This document shows positions 1 through 8,097 of a stretch of DNA of 9,225 nucleotides, piece after piece. Positions within the stretch are counted from its first letter, which is position 1, and each line of letters starts with the position of its first letter. A program made the translations under genes and the position numbers. The stretch covers positions 1 through 9,225 of the forward strand of contig CALGHC010000729.1 of assembly GCA_937915965.1 (NCBI GenBank). Direction: 5' to 3'. Source of the stretch: an uncultured Myxococcales bacterium. Lineage in GTDB: Bacteria > Myxococcota_A > UBA9042. The notes below the pieces were generated by a model. It saw nothing but the letters and a program-made list of their open reading frames with translations. It had not been told where the DNA came from and ran no database searches.

Positions 1-1642
1 GCTGAAGGTCAATGGCAAGCCAGCGTTCCCTGACGCTCTGGACACCTGGTACACCCAACACGGCGCGCAGCATGGCCTGAATCTGGTTCACGCTATCGCA
101 GAGGACCTCGGCGGCGAGGTGAGCGAGGCGATCCGTGGATTCTACTACGCCTCGAAGTACTACCTCACCGACGCGTCGACGCCCAAGAGCGCGATGGTCA
201 AGCACGGCATGCAGGTGTTCGTTGGCAAGGACCTCATCGACGACGGTGTTCACGACCCCAACCACCCCAACGACCTCGCGACCATCATCGAAGGCGTGCT
301 CGGTGGCACATTGCTGACCGGAGCGCTGCCCTCTCAGATGGACCAGGGGGGTATGTCGATCTCCCTGTCGAACCTCGGCTACGACAAACCACATGTGACG
401 CTCACGCCGGTCGACGGCGGCATTGATTTCGTCGTCGTCATCACGAACTTCCATACAGATCTCAAGGTCAAGGCGAAGCTCGAGCTGGGGCCGATCAAGA
501 CATCGATCTCGGTCAGCGGCGACCTCAAGATCGCCAAGTTGACGATTCACTCGGTCGTGAAGATGGAGGCGTTCAACGGCCAGGCGAGCGCTTCGGTCGT
601 CGGAACCACCGCTGAGATCGACGGCATGAAGCTGCACGTCGATGGAATCGCTGGACTCTTCGACGCGCTCTTCAACGCGATCCTCAGCGGTTACATCGGC
701 GAGCTGGAGAAGCAGATCGAGTCGACGTTGGAGAGCGAGCTCGCCAAAGCTTTTGGCAGCATCGTCGACCAGCTCGCGATCACCCAGACCATTCCGCTGC
801 CCGCCCTCATCGAGGGGGGCAAGGCGACCGAGATTACTCTGGTGAGCACCCTCGACACGCTGCAGTTCTCGCCGCTGGGCGGGCTGGTGCTCCTTGACGC
901 GTCGTTCGTCGCACAGAAGGGCACTGCGCACACCATCAAGGGCGCCCTCGGGCGTGATGGTTGCATGGGCAAGACCACCGACGCCTTTGTCGTCGACAAG
1001 ACCCAGCGACTGCAGATCGCCCTGCATGACGATCTCGCCAACCAGATGCTCTACGCGATCTGGTACTCGGGCGCGATGACCTTCACCGCGCCCGGCAGCG
1101 CGCTGGCGGGCAGCGGCGGCGCCGATCTCGGTGGCTTCTCGCTGGAGAATATGGTCATCACGGTCGACATGCTGCTACCGCCCATTCTTGAGGCGTGCAA
1201 CGCCACGACAGAACAGGGATTCAATCTGCAGGTGGGCGATGTCTTCGTTGAAGTCGCGATCGACTTCGTCGACGAGTGGCTCAAGCTTGGCATGTTCGCC
1301 GCGGTCGACATCCCCGCCGAGCTGAAGCTTGGCGAGGGCGCCAACAGCGGCAAGGAGCTTGGCATCAGCCTGGGCAAGGACTTCGCCTGGCTCATGGAAC
1401 TCAACAGCATCTCCAAGGGATATGAGGAAGACAAGGGCGCCTGGGAGTCGATCTTCAAGAGCCAGATCGACAAACTCCTCGCCGATGGCCTGCCCGGCCT
1501 CGGCGATCTCAAGATCCCCCTGCCCGAGCTCGACCTCGGCGCGCTCGCCCCCGAGCTGGGCGCCGGCGGTGGCTTGACGCTCGTCATCGACTCAATCCAT
1601 CGCGGTGGCGGCTACACGGCTATCGACGCTCGTCTCGACTGA
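1..1642 (+). CDS. Secreted/envelope protein with two TULIP (BPI/LBP)-like barrel domains, 5' partial
   Basis: The reading frame is open from base 2 to the TGA at 1640-1642, giving 546 visible residues. There is no stop upstream of the GTG at 119, so the true start lies left of the window and 119 should not be taken as the start. What I see: alternating amphipathic beta-strand-like stretches (about 356-600), then a long amphipathic helix (about 644-754, with GLFDALFNAIL and ELEKQIESTLESELAKAF), then a second strand-rich half (about 827-1642) containing ALHDDLANQMLYAIWYSG near 1016-1070. This order of twisted sheet, long helix, Pro-rich linker (IPLPAL) and second barrel resembles eukaryotic BPI/LBP/CETP proteins. 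Those belong to the TULIP superfamily and bind lipids in a hydrophobic groove. Visible cysteines are few. Family assignment and lipid binding are inferences by eye. The missing N-terminus probably holds the export signal. The gene is followed by a 217-bp gap and a new promoter, so it may end its own transcript. Confidence 0.6.
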   Translation, partial: LKVNGKPAFPDALDTWYTQHGAQHGLNLVHAIAEDLGGEVSEAIRGFYYASKYYLTDASTPKSAMVKHGMQVFVGKDLIDDGVHDPNHPNDLATIIEGVLGGTLLTGALPSQMDQGGMSISLSNLGYDKPHVTLTPVDGGIDFVVVITNFHTDLKVKAKLELGPIKTSISVSGDLKIAKLTIHSVVKMEAFNGQASASVVGTTAEIDGMKLHVDGIAGLFDALFNAILSGYIGELEKQIESTLESELAKAFGSIVDQLAITQTIPLPALIEGGKATEITLVSTLDTLQFSPLGGLVLLDASFVAQKGTAHTIKGALGRDGCMGKTTDAFVVDKTQRLQIALHDDLANQMLYAIWYSGAMTFTAPGSALAGSGGADLGGFSLENMVITVDMLLPPILEACNATTEQGFNLQVGDVFVEVAIDFVDEWLKLGMFAAVDIPAELKLGEGANSGKELGISLGKDFAWLMELNSISKGYEEDKGAWESIFKSQIDKLLADGLPGLGDLKIPLPELDLGALAPELGAGGGLTLVIDSIHRGGGYTAIDARLD

Positions 1643-1859
1643 CGCCCGGCTCTGCCGCTCGCCTTGGCGCGGGTCCGGCGTTTTTCCTCGTGCTGGGGGA
1701 TTGTGCTAGTCTGCGCCGTCGCGGACTCTTCGGAGACTCGCGGTGGTGGTACCCGCGGAGGCCACAGAGGCGCGACGGGCGGCCAGCCGACGGGCGAATC
1801 GACGCGCGTCCATGGGTGGCACCGATGGCGGACGGCACGCGCACAGATGGGAATCCGGC
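1643..1859. other. Intergenic region with promoter and leader
   Basis: This is a 217-bp gap between the TULIP-like gene and the MopE-like gene. It holds a T-run (1681-1685), the extended -10 element at 1704-1712, and an imperfect hairpin at 1721-1741 (CTC-TTCG-GAG core with GCG/CGC outer arms). That hairpin lies at the predicted 5' end of the downstream mRNA. The frame of the downstream gene stays open back to a GTG at 1743. Between 1743 and 1859, however, third positions are not strongly G/C-biased and the translation is an Arg-rich, featureless stretch, so I treat it as leader rather than coding sequence. I see no RNA gene here. Confidence 0.5.
1704..1712 (+). promoter_or_regulatory. Extended -10 promoter for the MopE-like gene
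   Basis: TGCTAGTCT fits an extended -10 (TGn followed by TAnnnT). No convincing -35 lies 16-18 bases upstream; TTCCTC at 1684-1689 shares only TT with TTGACA. Predicted transcription would start near 1719, leaving a leader of about 140 nt before the ATG at 1860. The same TGC-TAnnnT form appears upstream of glyQ in this window, which supports its being a local promoter style. Confidence 0.4.
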
Positions 1860-3992
1860 ATGACGATCAGTGTACGGCCGCACATTGCCACCTTCGCAGC
1901 CCTCTTCGTGCTGACCGCGGCGGCGTTTGCCTGCTCCGAAGCGACCAAACCCAGCGGCACCGACGTCTTCGCCTATCCGACCAGTGACGCCAGCGACAGC
2001 GCGGTCGCTGAGGATGTGACTGGCGAGGACGATGCCGACGTCGGTGGAGTCGTCGAACCCGAGCCGTGCGAATCCGACGGTATGTGGGGTTGCGCGTGCA
2101 AGAGCAACGACGAGTGCCTCGCCGGCTACTGTGTGGAAGCCGAGCAGGGTCTGGTCTGCTCACGCAAATGCATTGAGACCTGCCCCAAGGACTGGAAATG
2201 CGTGCAGGCGGGCGACACCTCGGACCTCGCCTACGTCTGTGTCCCCAAATACACGACGTTGTGTCGCCCGTGCAGCGACCACGGTGACTGCGGCCAGGTT
2301 GGGGTCGACAAGGGCACCAACAAGTGCATCGAGCATATCGGTGCCAAGGGCTTCGTCGACGGATCGTTTTGCGGCATCGCGTGTGACATCGAGGAGGCTG
2401 GCGACTGCCCATCTGGCTTCAACTGCCTGACAGTTTCGCTGCCCGGCGAGGCCACCGTCGGCCAGTGCTTCCCCGAGTCGGGCGAGTGCACCTGCAGCGC
2501 CTCGGAGGTCGCCCAGAAGCTGTCGACCTCCTGCGAGCGCAGCAACGAGTTCGGAACCTGTGCCGGTACTCGAACCTGCACTGTCGATGGGCTCACCCTC
2601 TGCAACGTCCAGGCACCCGAGGTTGAGGTCTGCGACGGCGAAGACAACGACTGCGACGGCCTGACCGACGAGAACGACGCGGTCGGCTGCAAGGTCTGGT
2701 ACCCCGACAACGACGGCGACGGCTTCGGCATCGGCGAGGGCGGCTGCCAGTGCGCCAACCCGGGTCTGGGCTACGCGCCGATCGGCGGCGACTGCAACGA
2801 CATCGTCATGGCGATCAACCCGACCGGCGCCGAGCTATGCGATGACCTCGACAACAACTGCAACGGCGAGACCGACGAGGCCGGGTCTGCAGGTTGTAGC
2901 GTCTTCTACAAAGACAAGGATGGAGACAAGTTCGGCGATCCGGACGACTCGGCGTGCATGTGTCCATCGAAGAAGACCGCCGACTGGATCACCGAGGCGG
3001 GTGACTGCGACGACACGGTCTTCGAGATCAAGCCGGGCGTGCCCGAGGTCTGCAATGGCCACGACGACGACTGCGACGGCAAGACGGACGACGAGAACGC
3101 CCAGGGATGCACGCTGTGGTACATCGACGGCGACTTCGACGGCTACGGTCCCACCGAGCTCGGCAAGTGCCTGTGTGCCGCAGACCTGCTCTACAGCGTC
3201 GACAAGCCGGGCGACTGCGACGACACCAAGACCGACGTGCATCCCACCCAGATCGAGGTCTGCGACGGCGTCGACGAAGACTGCAACGGCATCACCGACG
3301 ACGGCGCGGCCGTCAAATCGTGCCCGGCCCTGCCCAACGGTGGCGCCGCGTGCCAGGGCGGCAAGTGCGTCGCGGGAAACTGTGCGCCCGGCTATTTTGA
3401 CGTCGACGGCAACTACGACAACGGCTGCGAGTGCGCCGCCGACGGCTGGTACGGCAAAAGCGGCGGCACCTGCGAGCAAGCCCAGGATCTCGGGGCGTTC
3501 GGCGAGGCAGGCTCCAAGGACATCAAGAGCGGCAACGTGATGCCCGGCGAGGACGGCGACTGGTTCCGCTTCGACGCCGTCGACACCCCCGACAACCCGG
3601 GCGCTGCGGGTGCCTGCGACAATTTCCATGTTCGGGTGCGCTTCCTGATCAATCCCGGCGACCAGTTCGTCATCGACCTCTACCGTGGCTCTTGCGCGGG
3701 CGCTGCGCAGATCTGCAAAGGTGAGGTCGACACCGGCTGGACGGTCAAGTTCTACGGACCGCCGTTTGGCCCGGCGACCGCGGCCGCCAACCCCAAGGGC
3801 AAGGACCTCCCGTCGCCGGAGCCGCCGCCGGCGGGCGAGTGCAAGTGCGCGGGTGGCGAGGGTCTGCCCGGCATGAACACCTGTTCCGACAACTCCGCGC
3901 CGTTCTTTGTGCGGGTATCGCGCAAAGCGGGGCTGGTGCCGACCTGCGATTTCTACCAGCTCGAGATCACCAATGGCGTCTACAGCCCATAG
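1860..3992 (+). CDS. MopE-like exported protein with tandem Asp/Cys metal-binding repeats (probable lipoprotein)
   Basis: The protein has 710 residues when started at ATG 1860. A short basic N-terminus and hydrophobic core (ATFAALFVLTAAAFA) lead to Cys25. AFA|C is a poor lipobox but also a good signal peptidase I site, so lipidation is likely rather than certain. An Asp/Glu-rich linker (residues about 30-65) is followed by a Cys-rich region (about 68-250). Then come three full repeats of about 70 residues and one partial repeat, starting near residues 256, 325, 396 and 466. Each opens with E(V/L)C-x2-x-D-x-DC(D/N)G-x-TD and carries a D-x-D-x-D-G-type loop and a GDC(D/N)D motif. This is the 'putative metal-binding/MopE' repeat; in Methylococcus MopE is a copper-binding surface protein, while the Asp loops here would also suit calcium. 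Residues about 538-710 form a separate C-terminal domain resembling pre-peptidase C-terminal beta-sandwiches. GGGA (1849-1852) is a modest Shine-Dalgarno. An upstream in-frame GTG (1743) has a better GGAG at 1732-1735 but would give an odd Arg-rich extension. Confidence 0.85.
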   Translation: MTISVRPHIATFAALFVLTAAAFACSEATKPSGTDVFAYPTSDASDSAVAEDVTGEDDADVGGVVEPEPCESDGMWGCACKSNDECLAGYCVEAEQGLVCSRKCIETCPKDWKCVQAGDTSDLAYVCVPKYTTLCRPCSDHGDCGQVGVDKGTNKCIEHIGAKGFVDGSFCGIACDIEEAGDCPSGFNCLTVSLPGEATVGQCFPESGECTCSASEVAQKLSTSCERSNEFGTCAGTRTCTVDGLTLCNVQAPEVEVCDGEDNDCDGLTDENDAVGCKVWYPDNDGDGFGIGEGGCQCANPGLGYAPIGGDCNDIVMAINPTGAELCDDLDNNCNGETDEAGSAGCSVFYKDKDGDKFGDPDDSACMCPSKKTADWITEAGDCDDTVFEIKPGVPEVCNGHDDDCDGKTDDENAQGCTLWYIDGDFDGYGPTELGKCLCAADLLYSVDKPGDCDDTKTDVHPTQIEVCDGVDEDCNGITDDGAAVKSCPALPNGGAACQGGKCVAGNCAPGYFDVDGNYDNGCECAADGWYGKSGGTCEQAQDLGAFGEAGSKDIKSGNVMPGEDGDWFRFDAVDTPDNPGAAGACDNFHVRVRFLINPGDQFVIDLYRGSCAGAAQICKGEVDTGWTVKFYGPPFGPATAAANPKGKDLPSPEPPPAGECKCAGGEGLPGMNTCSDNSAPFFVRVSRKAGLVPTCDFYQLEITNGVYSP
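2625..3310 (+). repeat. Tandem protein-coding repeats of about 210 bp (MopE-type)
   Basis: Repeat units begin at 2625, 2832, 3045 and 3255, with spacings of 207, 213 and 210 bp. The fourth is truncated after its first Asp/Cys block. Each unit starts with a codon run for E-V/L-C and continues to DC(D/N)G. The DNA is clearly diverged between units while the motif residues are kept, which points to old duplications under selection rather than recent slippage. Confidence 0.8.
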
Positions 3993-5214
3993 ACATTGCC
4001 GCGAACATTGTCGCGTGCCCGGCAGCGTCCTGCATACCGTCGTCTGTCTGCTGTTGTTGGGCTGCACCTCTGCGCCAACGAACGGTGGTGGCGGCGGTGG
4101 CGCTGGCGGTAGCGGCTTTGTGCCGACGTTCGGCGGCGGCACGGCCGACGTAGACTCCGACAACTTGCCTGACGGCGCCTCTCTCGACGGCGCCTCTCTC
4201 GACGGAGGGCCCGTGACCCGACCGGCCGACATTCAGACCGTCGACAGCGTCACGGCCGTTGACACCACAGACGAGGCAATTGACCACCCCGACAGCACGG
4301 TTGCCGACGCTGACGGCGACGCCGCGGGTGGGCTCGATGTCACGCCTGACGCTGCTGGCGATACCACCCCTGACTCCGTCGTTGCCGACTCCGGTGGCGA
4401 CAGCGGTGACAGCGGCGACGGCGGCGATGTTGTGGATGCCGCGGTTGAGGCTGACGTAGGCGTCGACGCGGACGTCGTCGTGCCTCCGGTCTGTGGCGAC
4501 GGCGCTTGCGACCCCAACGAGAACTGCGCGAGCTGCGAGGTCGACTGCAACAAGTGCCCGTGGTCGTGTGGGGATGGCAAGTGCGATTCGGGCGAGACCT
4601 GTACCGACTGCGCTCAGGACTGCGGCCAGTGTCCGCCCTGCGAGGCCCTCGGCTCGAAGAATTGTGCAGCTTCTGAACAGTGCTATCCGGTCAAGCCGCA
4701 ATGGACCTGCGTCAAGGCCGGCAGCCTCGCCGTCGGTCAGGCTTGCACCAAGATCGACGAGTGCGCCAAGGGTGCGCTGTGCGTCAACAACCAGTGCCGC
4801 GCGATCTGCTCGGCATCGGGCGAGAACGCGGCCTGGGCGTGCGCTGGCGGCTTGCCGTGCTCGACGCTGACCTGGGCCGATGGCGCCGAGGTCGGCAACG
4901 ATCTCGGGGTCTGTCTGGTCGCGGCCAACTGCGATCTCGTCACCGACAGTGGCTGCAACGCAGGTGAAACGTGCGAGATCATACAGAACGCCAAGAGCTG
5001 TCTGACCCCGGGCGATGCCGGGTCAGGCGCTCCCTGCAAGGCCATCAACGACTGTCAGAAGGGATTCTTCTGCGTCGGGCCCGCGGTAGGTCAGACGACC
5101 TGTCTGGCGAAATGTCGCGTGGGGGGCACGCCCGGCTGCACCGTTGGCTCGTGCACGGGGGTGACGGTCGACGGCAAGGTCGCGCCTGACAGCCTCGGCG
5201 TATGCGTGAAATAG
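3973..5214 (+). CDS. Cys-rich surface lipoprotein with Gly/Asp-rich tether
   Basis: The protein has 413 residues from ATG 3973, which lies inside the last codons of the MopE-like gene (20-bp overlap, different frame), suggesting coupled translation. A basic N-terminus, hydrophobic VLHTVVCLLLLG and Cys31 in an LLGC lipobox mark a lipoprotein. Residues about 38-52 are nearly all glycine. Residues about 53-172 form a low-complexity acidic tether rich in Asp, Ala, Thr, Ser and Val. Two adjacent 22-residue cysteine modules follow at about 174-195 and 199-220. Each begins CGDGxCD and ends with CxxC-x3-DCxxC-type spacing (Asp and Cys conserved). The rest (about 221-413) is a Cys-rich domain with EQCYP, QACTKIDEC and PCKAINDCQKGFFC motifs, like the Cys-rich region of its neighbour. 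No enzyme motif is visible. An alternative start is GTG 4015, which would shorten the n-region of the signal peptide. The function is unknown; a surface adhesion or scaffold role is only a guess. Confidence 0.8.
   Translation: MASTAHRHCREHCRVPGSVLHTVVCLLLLGCTSAPTNGGGGGGAGGSGFVPTFGGGTADVDSDNLPDGASLDGASLDGGPVTRPADIQTVDSVTAVDTTDEAIDHPDSTVADADGDAAGGLDVTPDAAGDTTPDSVVADSGGDSGDSGDGGDVVDAAVEADVGVDADVVVPPVCGDGACDPNENCASCEVDCNKCPWSCGDGKCDSGETCTDCAQDCGQCPPCEALGSKNCAASEQCYPVKPQWTCVKAGSLAVGQACTKIDECAKGALCVNNQCRAICSASGENAAWACAGGLPCSTLTWADGAEVGNDLGVCLVAANCDLVTDSGCNAGETCEIIQNAKSCLTPGDAGSGAPCKAINDCQKGFFCVGPAVGQTTCLAKCRVGGTPGCTVGSCTGVTVDGKVAPDSLGVCVK
4171..4205 (+). repeat. 15-bp perfect tandem repeat in the lipoprotein tether
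   Basis: GACGGCGCCTCTCTC occurs twice in direct succession (4171-4185 and 4186-4200), followed by GACGG (4201-4205). It encodes DGASL-DGASL-DG at residues 67-76 of the lipoprotein. The copies are identical, unlike the diverged MopE repeats, so this is a recent in-frame slippage event. It lengthens the acidic tether without breaking the frame. Confidence 0.9.
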
Positions 5215-5231
5215 CGTCGAATCTACGGTCA

Positions 5232-5265
5232 CTCAACCAGAACCACGGCTCGACCAGAGTCACGG
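5232..5265. repeat. 17-bp imperfect tandem repeat in the convergent intergenic gap
   Basis: CTCAACCAGAACCACGG (5232-5248) is followed directly by CTCGACCAGAGTCACGG (5249-5265), matching at 14 of 17 positions. It sits between the stops of the lipoprotein gene (+) and grpE (-). No coding role is apparent. Confidence 0.7.
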
Positions 5266-5270
5266 TGCCG

Positions 5271-5286
5271 CCCGCGGTCTGGCGGG
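5271..5286. terminator. Possible weak hairpin between convergent genes
   Basis: CCCGC (5271-5275) and GCGGG (5282-5286) can pair around a 6-base loop. The hairpin lies in the 81-bp gap where transcripts of the lipoprotein gene and the chaperone operon must both end. No T-run follows on either strand, so this is not a canonical intrinsic terminator and the call is weak. Confidence 0.25.
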
Positions 5287-5295
5287 AACGCGCGA

Positions 5296-6002
5296 TCAGT
5301 TGGGCTGGTCGCCTGAGGCCGGCTCGCTGTATGCGCCGACGACGACCACCGCAGGTCGCAGCACGCGGTCTCCGACCAGCGAACCGCCACTGAGCTCCTG
5401 GACGACTCTGCCGTCCAGGTTGCGGTCGGTGACCGGCATGGTGCTGACGGCTTGGTGGCGCTCGGGGTTGAAGACCTCGCCCGTCGCGTCGAAGCGACGC
5501 AAACCGAGCTCGGCAAGCACGCGCTCGAATTCGACCCGCACGATCTGCAGGCCGCTGGCACAGTTGTCGATTTCGGCCTTGGTCTCTGCGCCGGCCAGAC
5601 TGTTCAGGCCGCGGTCGAGCGAGTCCACCACGCCGAGGAGTCCGGCGACCGCGTCGGCCTTGTGGCCTTCTAGCGTGCGTGCGTGCTCGCGTTCCATGCG
5701 GTTGCGCGATGCGTCGAACTCGCCGCGCACGCGGTCGACCGCCTCTGAGTACTGGCGCAAGCGCGCACTGAGGCTATCGACCTGGGCTTCCAGCTCAGCG
5801 ATGTGACGCTCTTCGGGGGTCGCCGGGCGCGACGCTGCGACCTCGGTGGGCTCCGCAGGCGCGTCGTCATGTCCTTCGGCACCGTCGTGGTTGGCGTCGC
5901 CGTCGTCGTCGTCGTTGGCGGCGACGCCAGCGACCTCTGCCTCGGCGGCAGAGGTCGCTGCGGCCACATCATCGGGTTTGACGGGGTCGCCTGGGCGCGC
6001 GC

Positions 6003-6006
<4 letters not shown>
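5296..6006 (-). CDS. grpE: GrpE, nucleotide exchange factor for DnaK
   Basis: The protein has 236 residues from the ATG at 6006-6004, which overlaps the groEL TGA as ATGA; the frame is open 15 codons further upstream inside groEL, but the coupled ATG is the natural start. GrpE dimers release ADP from DnaK (Hsp70) in the cytoplasm. Residues 1-60 are a disordered, acidic, Ala-rich tail with DDDDGD and GHDD. Residues about 64-120 form the long coiled-coil helix (ERHIAELEAQVDSLSARL, then EFDASRNRMERE). Residues about 118-170 match the four-helix bundle (LLGVVDSLDRGL ... VEFERVLAELGL). The C-terminal beta domain has the family signature: FDATGEVFNPERHQAV, then GDRVLRPAVVVVG near residues 212-224. 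The length is slightly above usual because of the N-terminal tail and a short C-terminal extension (AYSEPASGDQPN). Its place as third gene of a groESL operon is unusual. Confidence 0.95.
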
Positions 6007-7601
<1,595 letters not shown>

Positions 7602-7622
7602 GTGTACGGTACCTCTGTCGTC

Positions 7623-7651
7623 GGCGGGGCACGCAGTGCGCCTGGCCCGCC
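7623..7651 (-). other. GC-rich hairpin in the groES-groEL spacer
   Basis: On the minus strand GGCGGG (7651-7646, with one following mismatch) can pair with CCCGCC (7628-7623), enclosing a GC-rich loop of about 17 bases that contains GGCGCACTGCGTGCC. It lies in the 111-bp spacer, ending 22 bases upstream of the groEL ATG. No T-run follows, so a full terminator is unlikely. An mRNA processing or stabilising element is possible. It is weakly supported. Confidence 0.3.
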
Positions 7652-7712
7652 CGGTGGTTGGTTCGAATGATCGACGGCGCCCTCTCAGGCACGCCTTCCG
7701 CGCGGGCGGCCG

Positions 7713-8003
7713 CTAGCCGTCGATGACGGCGAGCAGGTCGCTCTCCTTGATGATCAGGTAGTCGGTGCCTTCGTAGGTGACCTCGTTGCCGCCCCACTTG
7801 GCCAGCAGCACCTTGTCGCCGACCTTGACCTGCGGGGGACGGATGCCGCCATCCTTGAGGATCTTGCCCTTGCCGATGGCTTTGACTTCGCCATAGACCT
7901 GCTTGTCCTGGGCAGCCGAGGGCAGGAAGAGGCCTCCCTTGGTCTTCTCTTCGGGCTCGGCGCGCTGGACCAGCACGTTGTCATACAGGGGCTGAATACT
8001 CAT
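7713..8003 (-). CDS. groES: GroES, 10-kDa co-chaperonin
   Basis: The protein has 96 residues, the normal family length. It is the heptameric lid of GroEL. The N-terminal PLYDNVLVQRAEPEEKTKGG matches the family's first strands. The mobile loop that docks on GroEL is KTKGGLFLPSAAQDK (about 20-34), with the hydrophobic triplet LFL in the GroEL-contact position usually filled by IVL. Further signatures are GEVKAIGKGK (about 38-47), VKVGDKVLLAKWGGNEV and DYLIIKESDLLAVI at the end. GGAG (8013-8010) is six bases before the ATG. It is the first gene of the groES-groEL-grpE unit, which is driven by the promoter at 8098-8125. Confidence 0.97.
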   Translation of the reverse strand: MSIQPLYDNVLVQRAEPEEKTKGGLFLPSAAQDKQVYGEVKAIGKGKILKDGGIRPPQVKVGDKVLLAKWGGNEVTYEGTDYLIIKESDLLAVIDG

Positions 8004-8014
8004 CGTTGACTCCG

Positions 8015-8038
8015 CTGCGACGAAGGGTTCGTCTTCAG
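8015..8038 (-). promoter_or_regulatory. Leader hairpin abutting the groES Shine-Dalgarno
   Basis: In the groES mRNA, GACGAA (8033-8028) pairs perfectly with TTCGTC (8024-8019) around a CCC loop. CTG (8038-8036) and CAG (8017-8015) extend the stem past a small internal loop. The structure ends one base before the GGAG at 8013-8010. It could affect ribosome access or mRNA stability. It does not pair with the Shine-Dalgarno itself, so a simple thermosensor is not shown. Confidence 0.45.
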
Positions 8039-8041
8039 ATT

Positions 8042-8058
8042 GAATTGCGATGTAATTC
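8042..8058. promoter_or_regulatory. Inverted repeat GAATT-N7-AATTC in the groES leader
   Basis: This perfect 5-bp inverted repeat sits in the only clearly A/T-rich stretch nearby (8040-8062), about 33-49 bases downstream of the predicted groES transcription start. It has an operator-like layout. It does not match the CIRCE element (TTAGCACTC-N9-GAGTGCTAA) bound by HrcA. Confidence 0.3.
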
Positions 8059-8063
8059 TGTTG

Positions 8064-8090
8064 CCTTGTGGTGCCGATTCCGGCTCAAGG
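8064..8090. promoter_or_regulatory. Imperfect 27-bp inverted repeat at the groES transcription start
   Basis: CCTTG (8064-8068) and CAAGG (8086-8090) are the outer arms of a 27-bp region. It begins right after the predicted start site, the position and total length expected of a CIRCE operator. Inner arm bases mostly do not pair and the sequence is not CIRCE. A diverged operator is possible but unproven. Confidence 0.25.
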
Positions 8091-8097
8091 CGCGTGC

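Noticed and set aside
119..121. GTG as the start of the TULIP-like gene
   Set aside because: The same frame is open and protein-like back to base 2, and a start here would leave no export signal. The gene is simply cut by the window edge.
1642..1687. Intrinsic terminator after the TULIP-like gene
   Set aside because: A T-run (1681-1685) is present, but the only stems found are short or bulged (for example CCCG with CGGG across a large loop), so I do not call a terminator.
2625..3310. CRISPR-like or recombination-type repeats
   Set aside because: The periodicity of about 210 bp is entirely coding, the copies are diverged at DNA level, and it is explained by MopE protein repeats.
2835..4232. 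Long open frame (465 codons) on the minus strand opposite the MopE-like gene
   Set aside because: Its translation is low-complexity, dominated by Arg, Ala and Val. It mirrors the repeats and G/C-biased third positions of the plus-strand gene, which has a signal peptide and clear motifs.
8084..8089. Sigma32-type -35 (CTTGAG on the minus strand) for groES
   Set aside because: No CCCCAT-like -10 follows at the required distance, and a better sigma70 pair lies just upstream.
8064..8090. CIRCE (HrcA) operator upstream of groES
   Set aside because: Position and length fit, but the arms are not TTAGCACTC/GAGTGCTAA and pair poorly. It is kept only as an imperfect inverted repeat.
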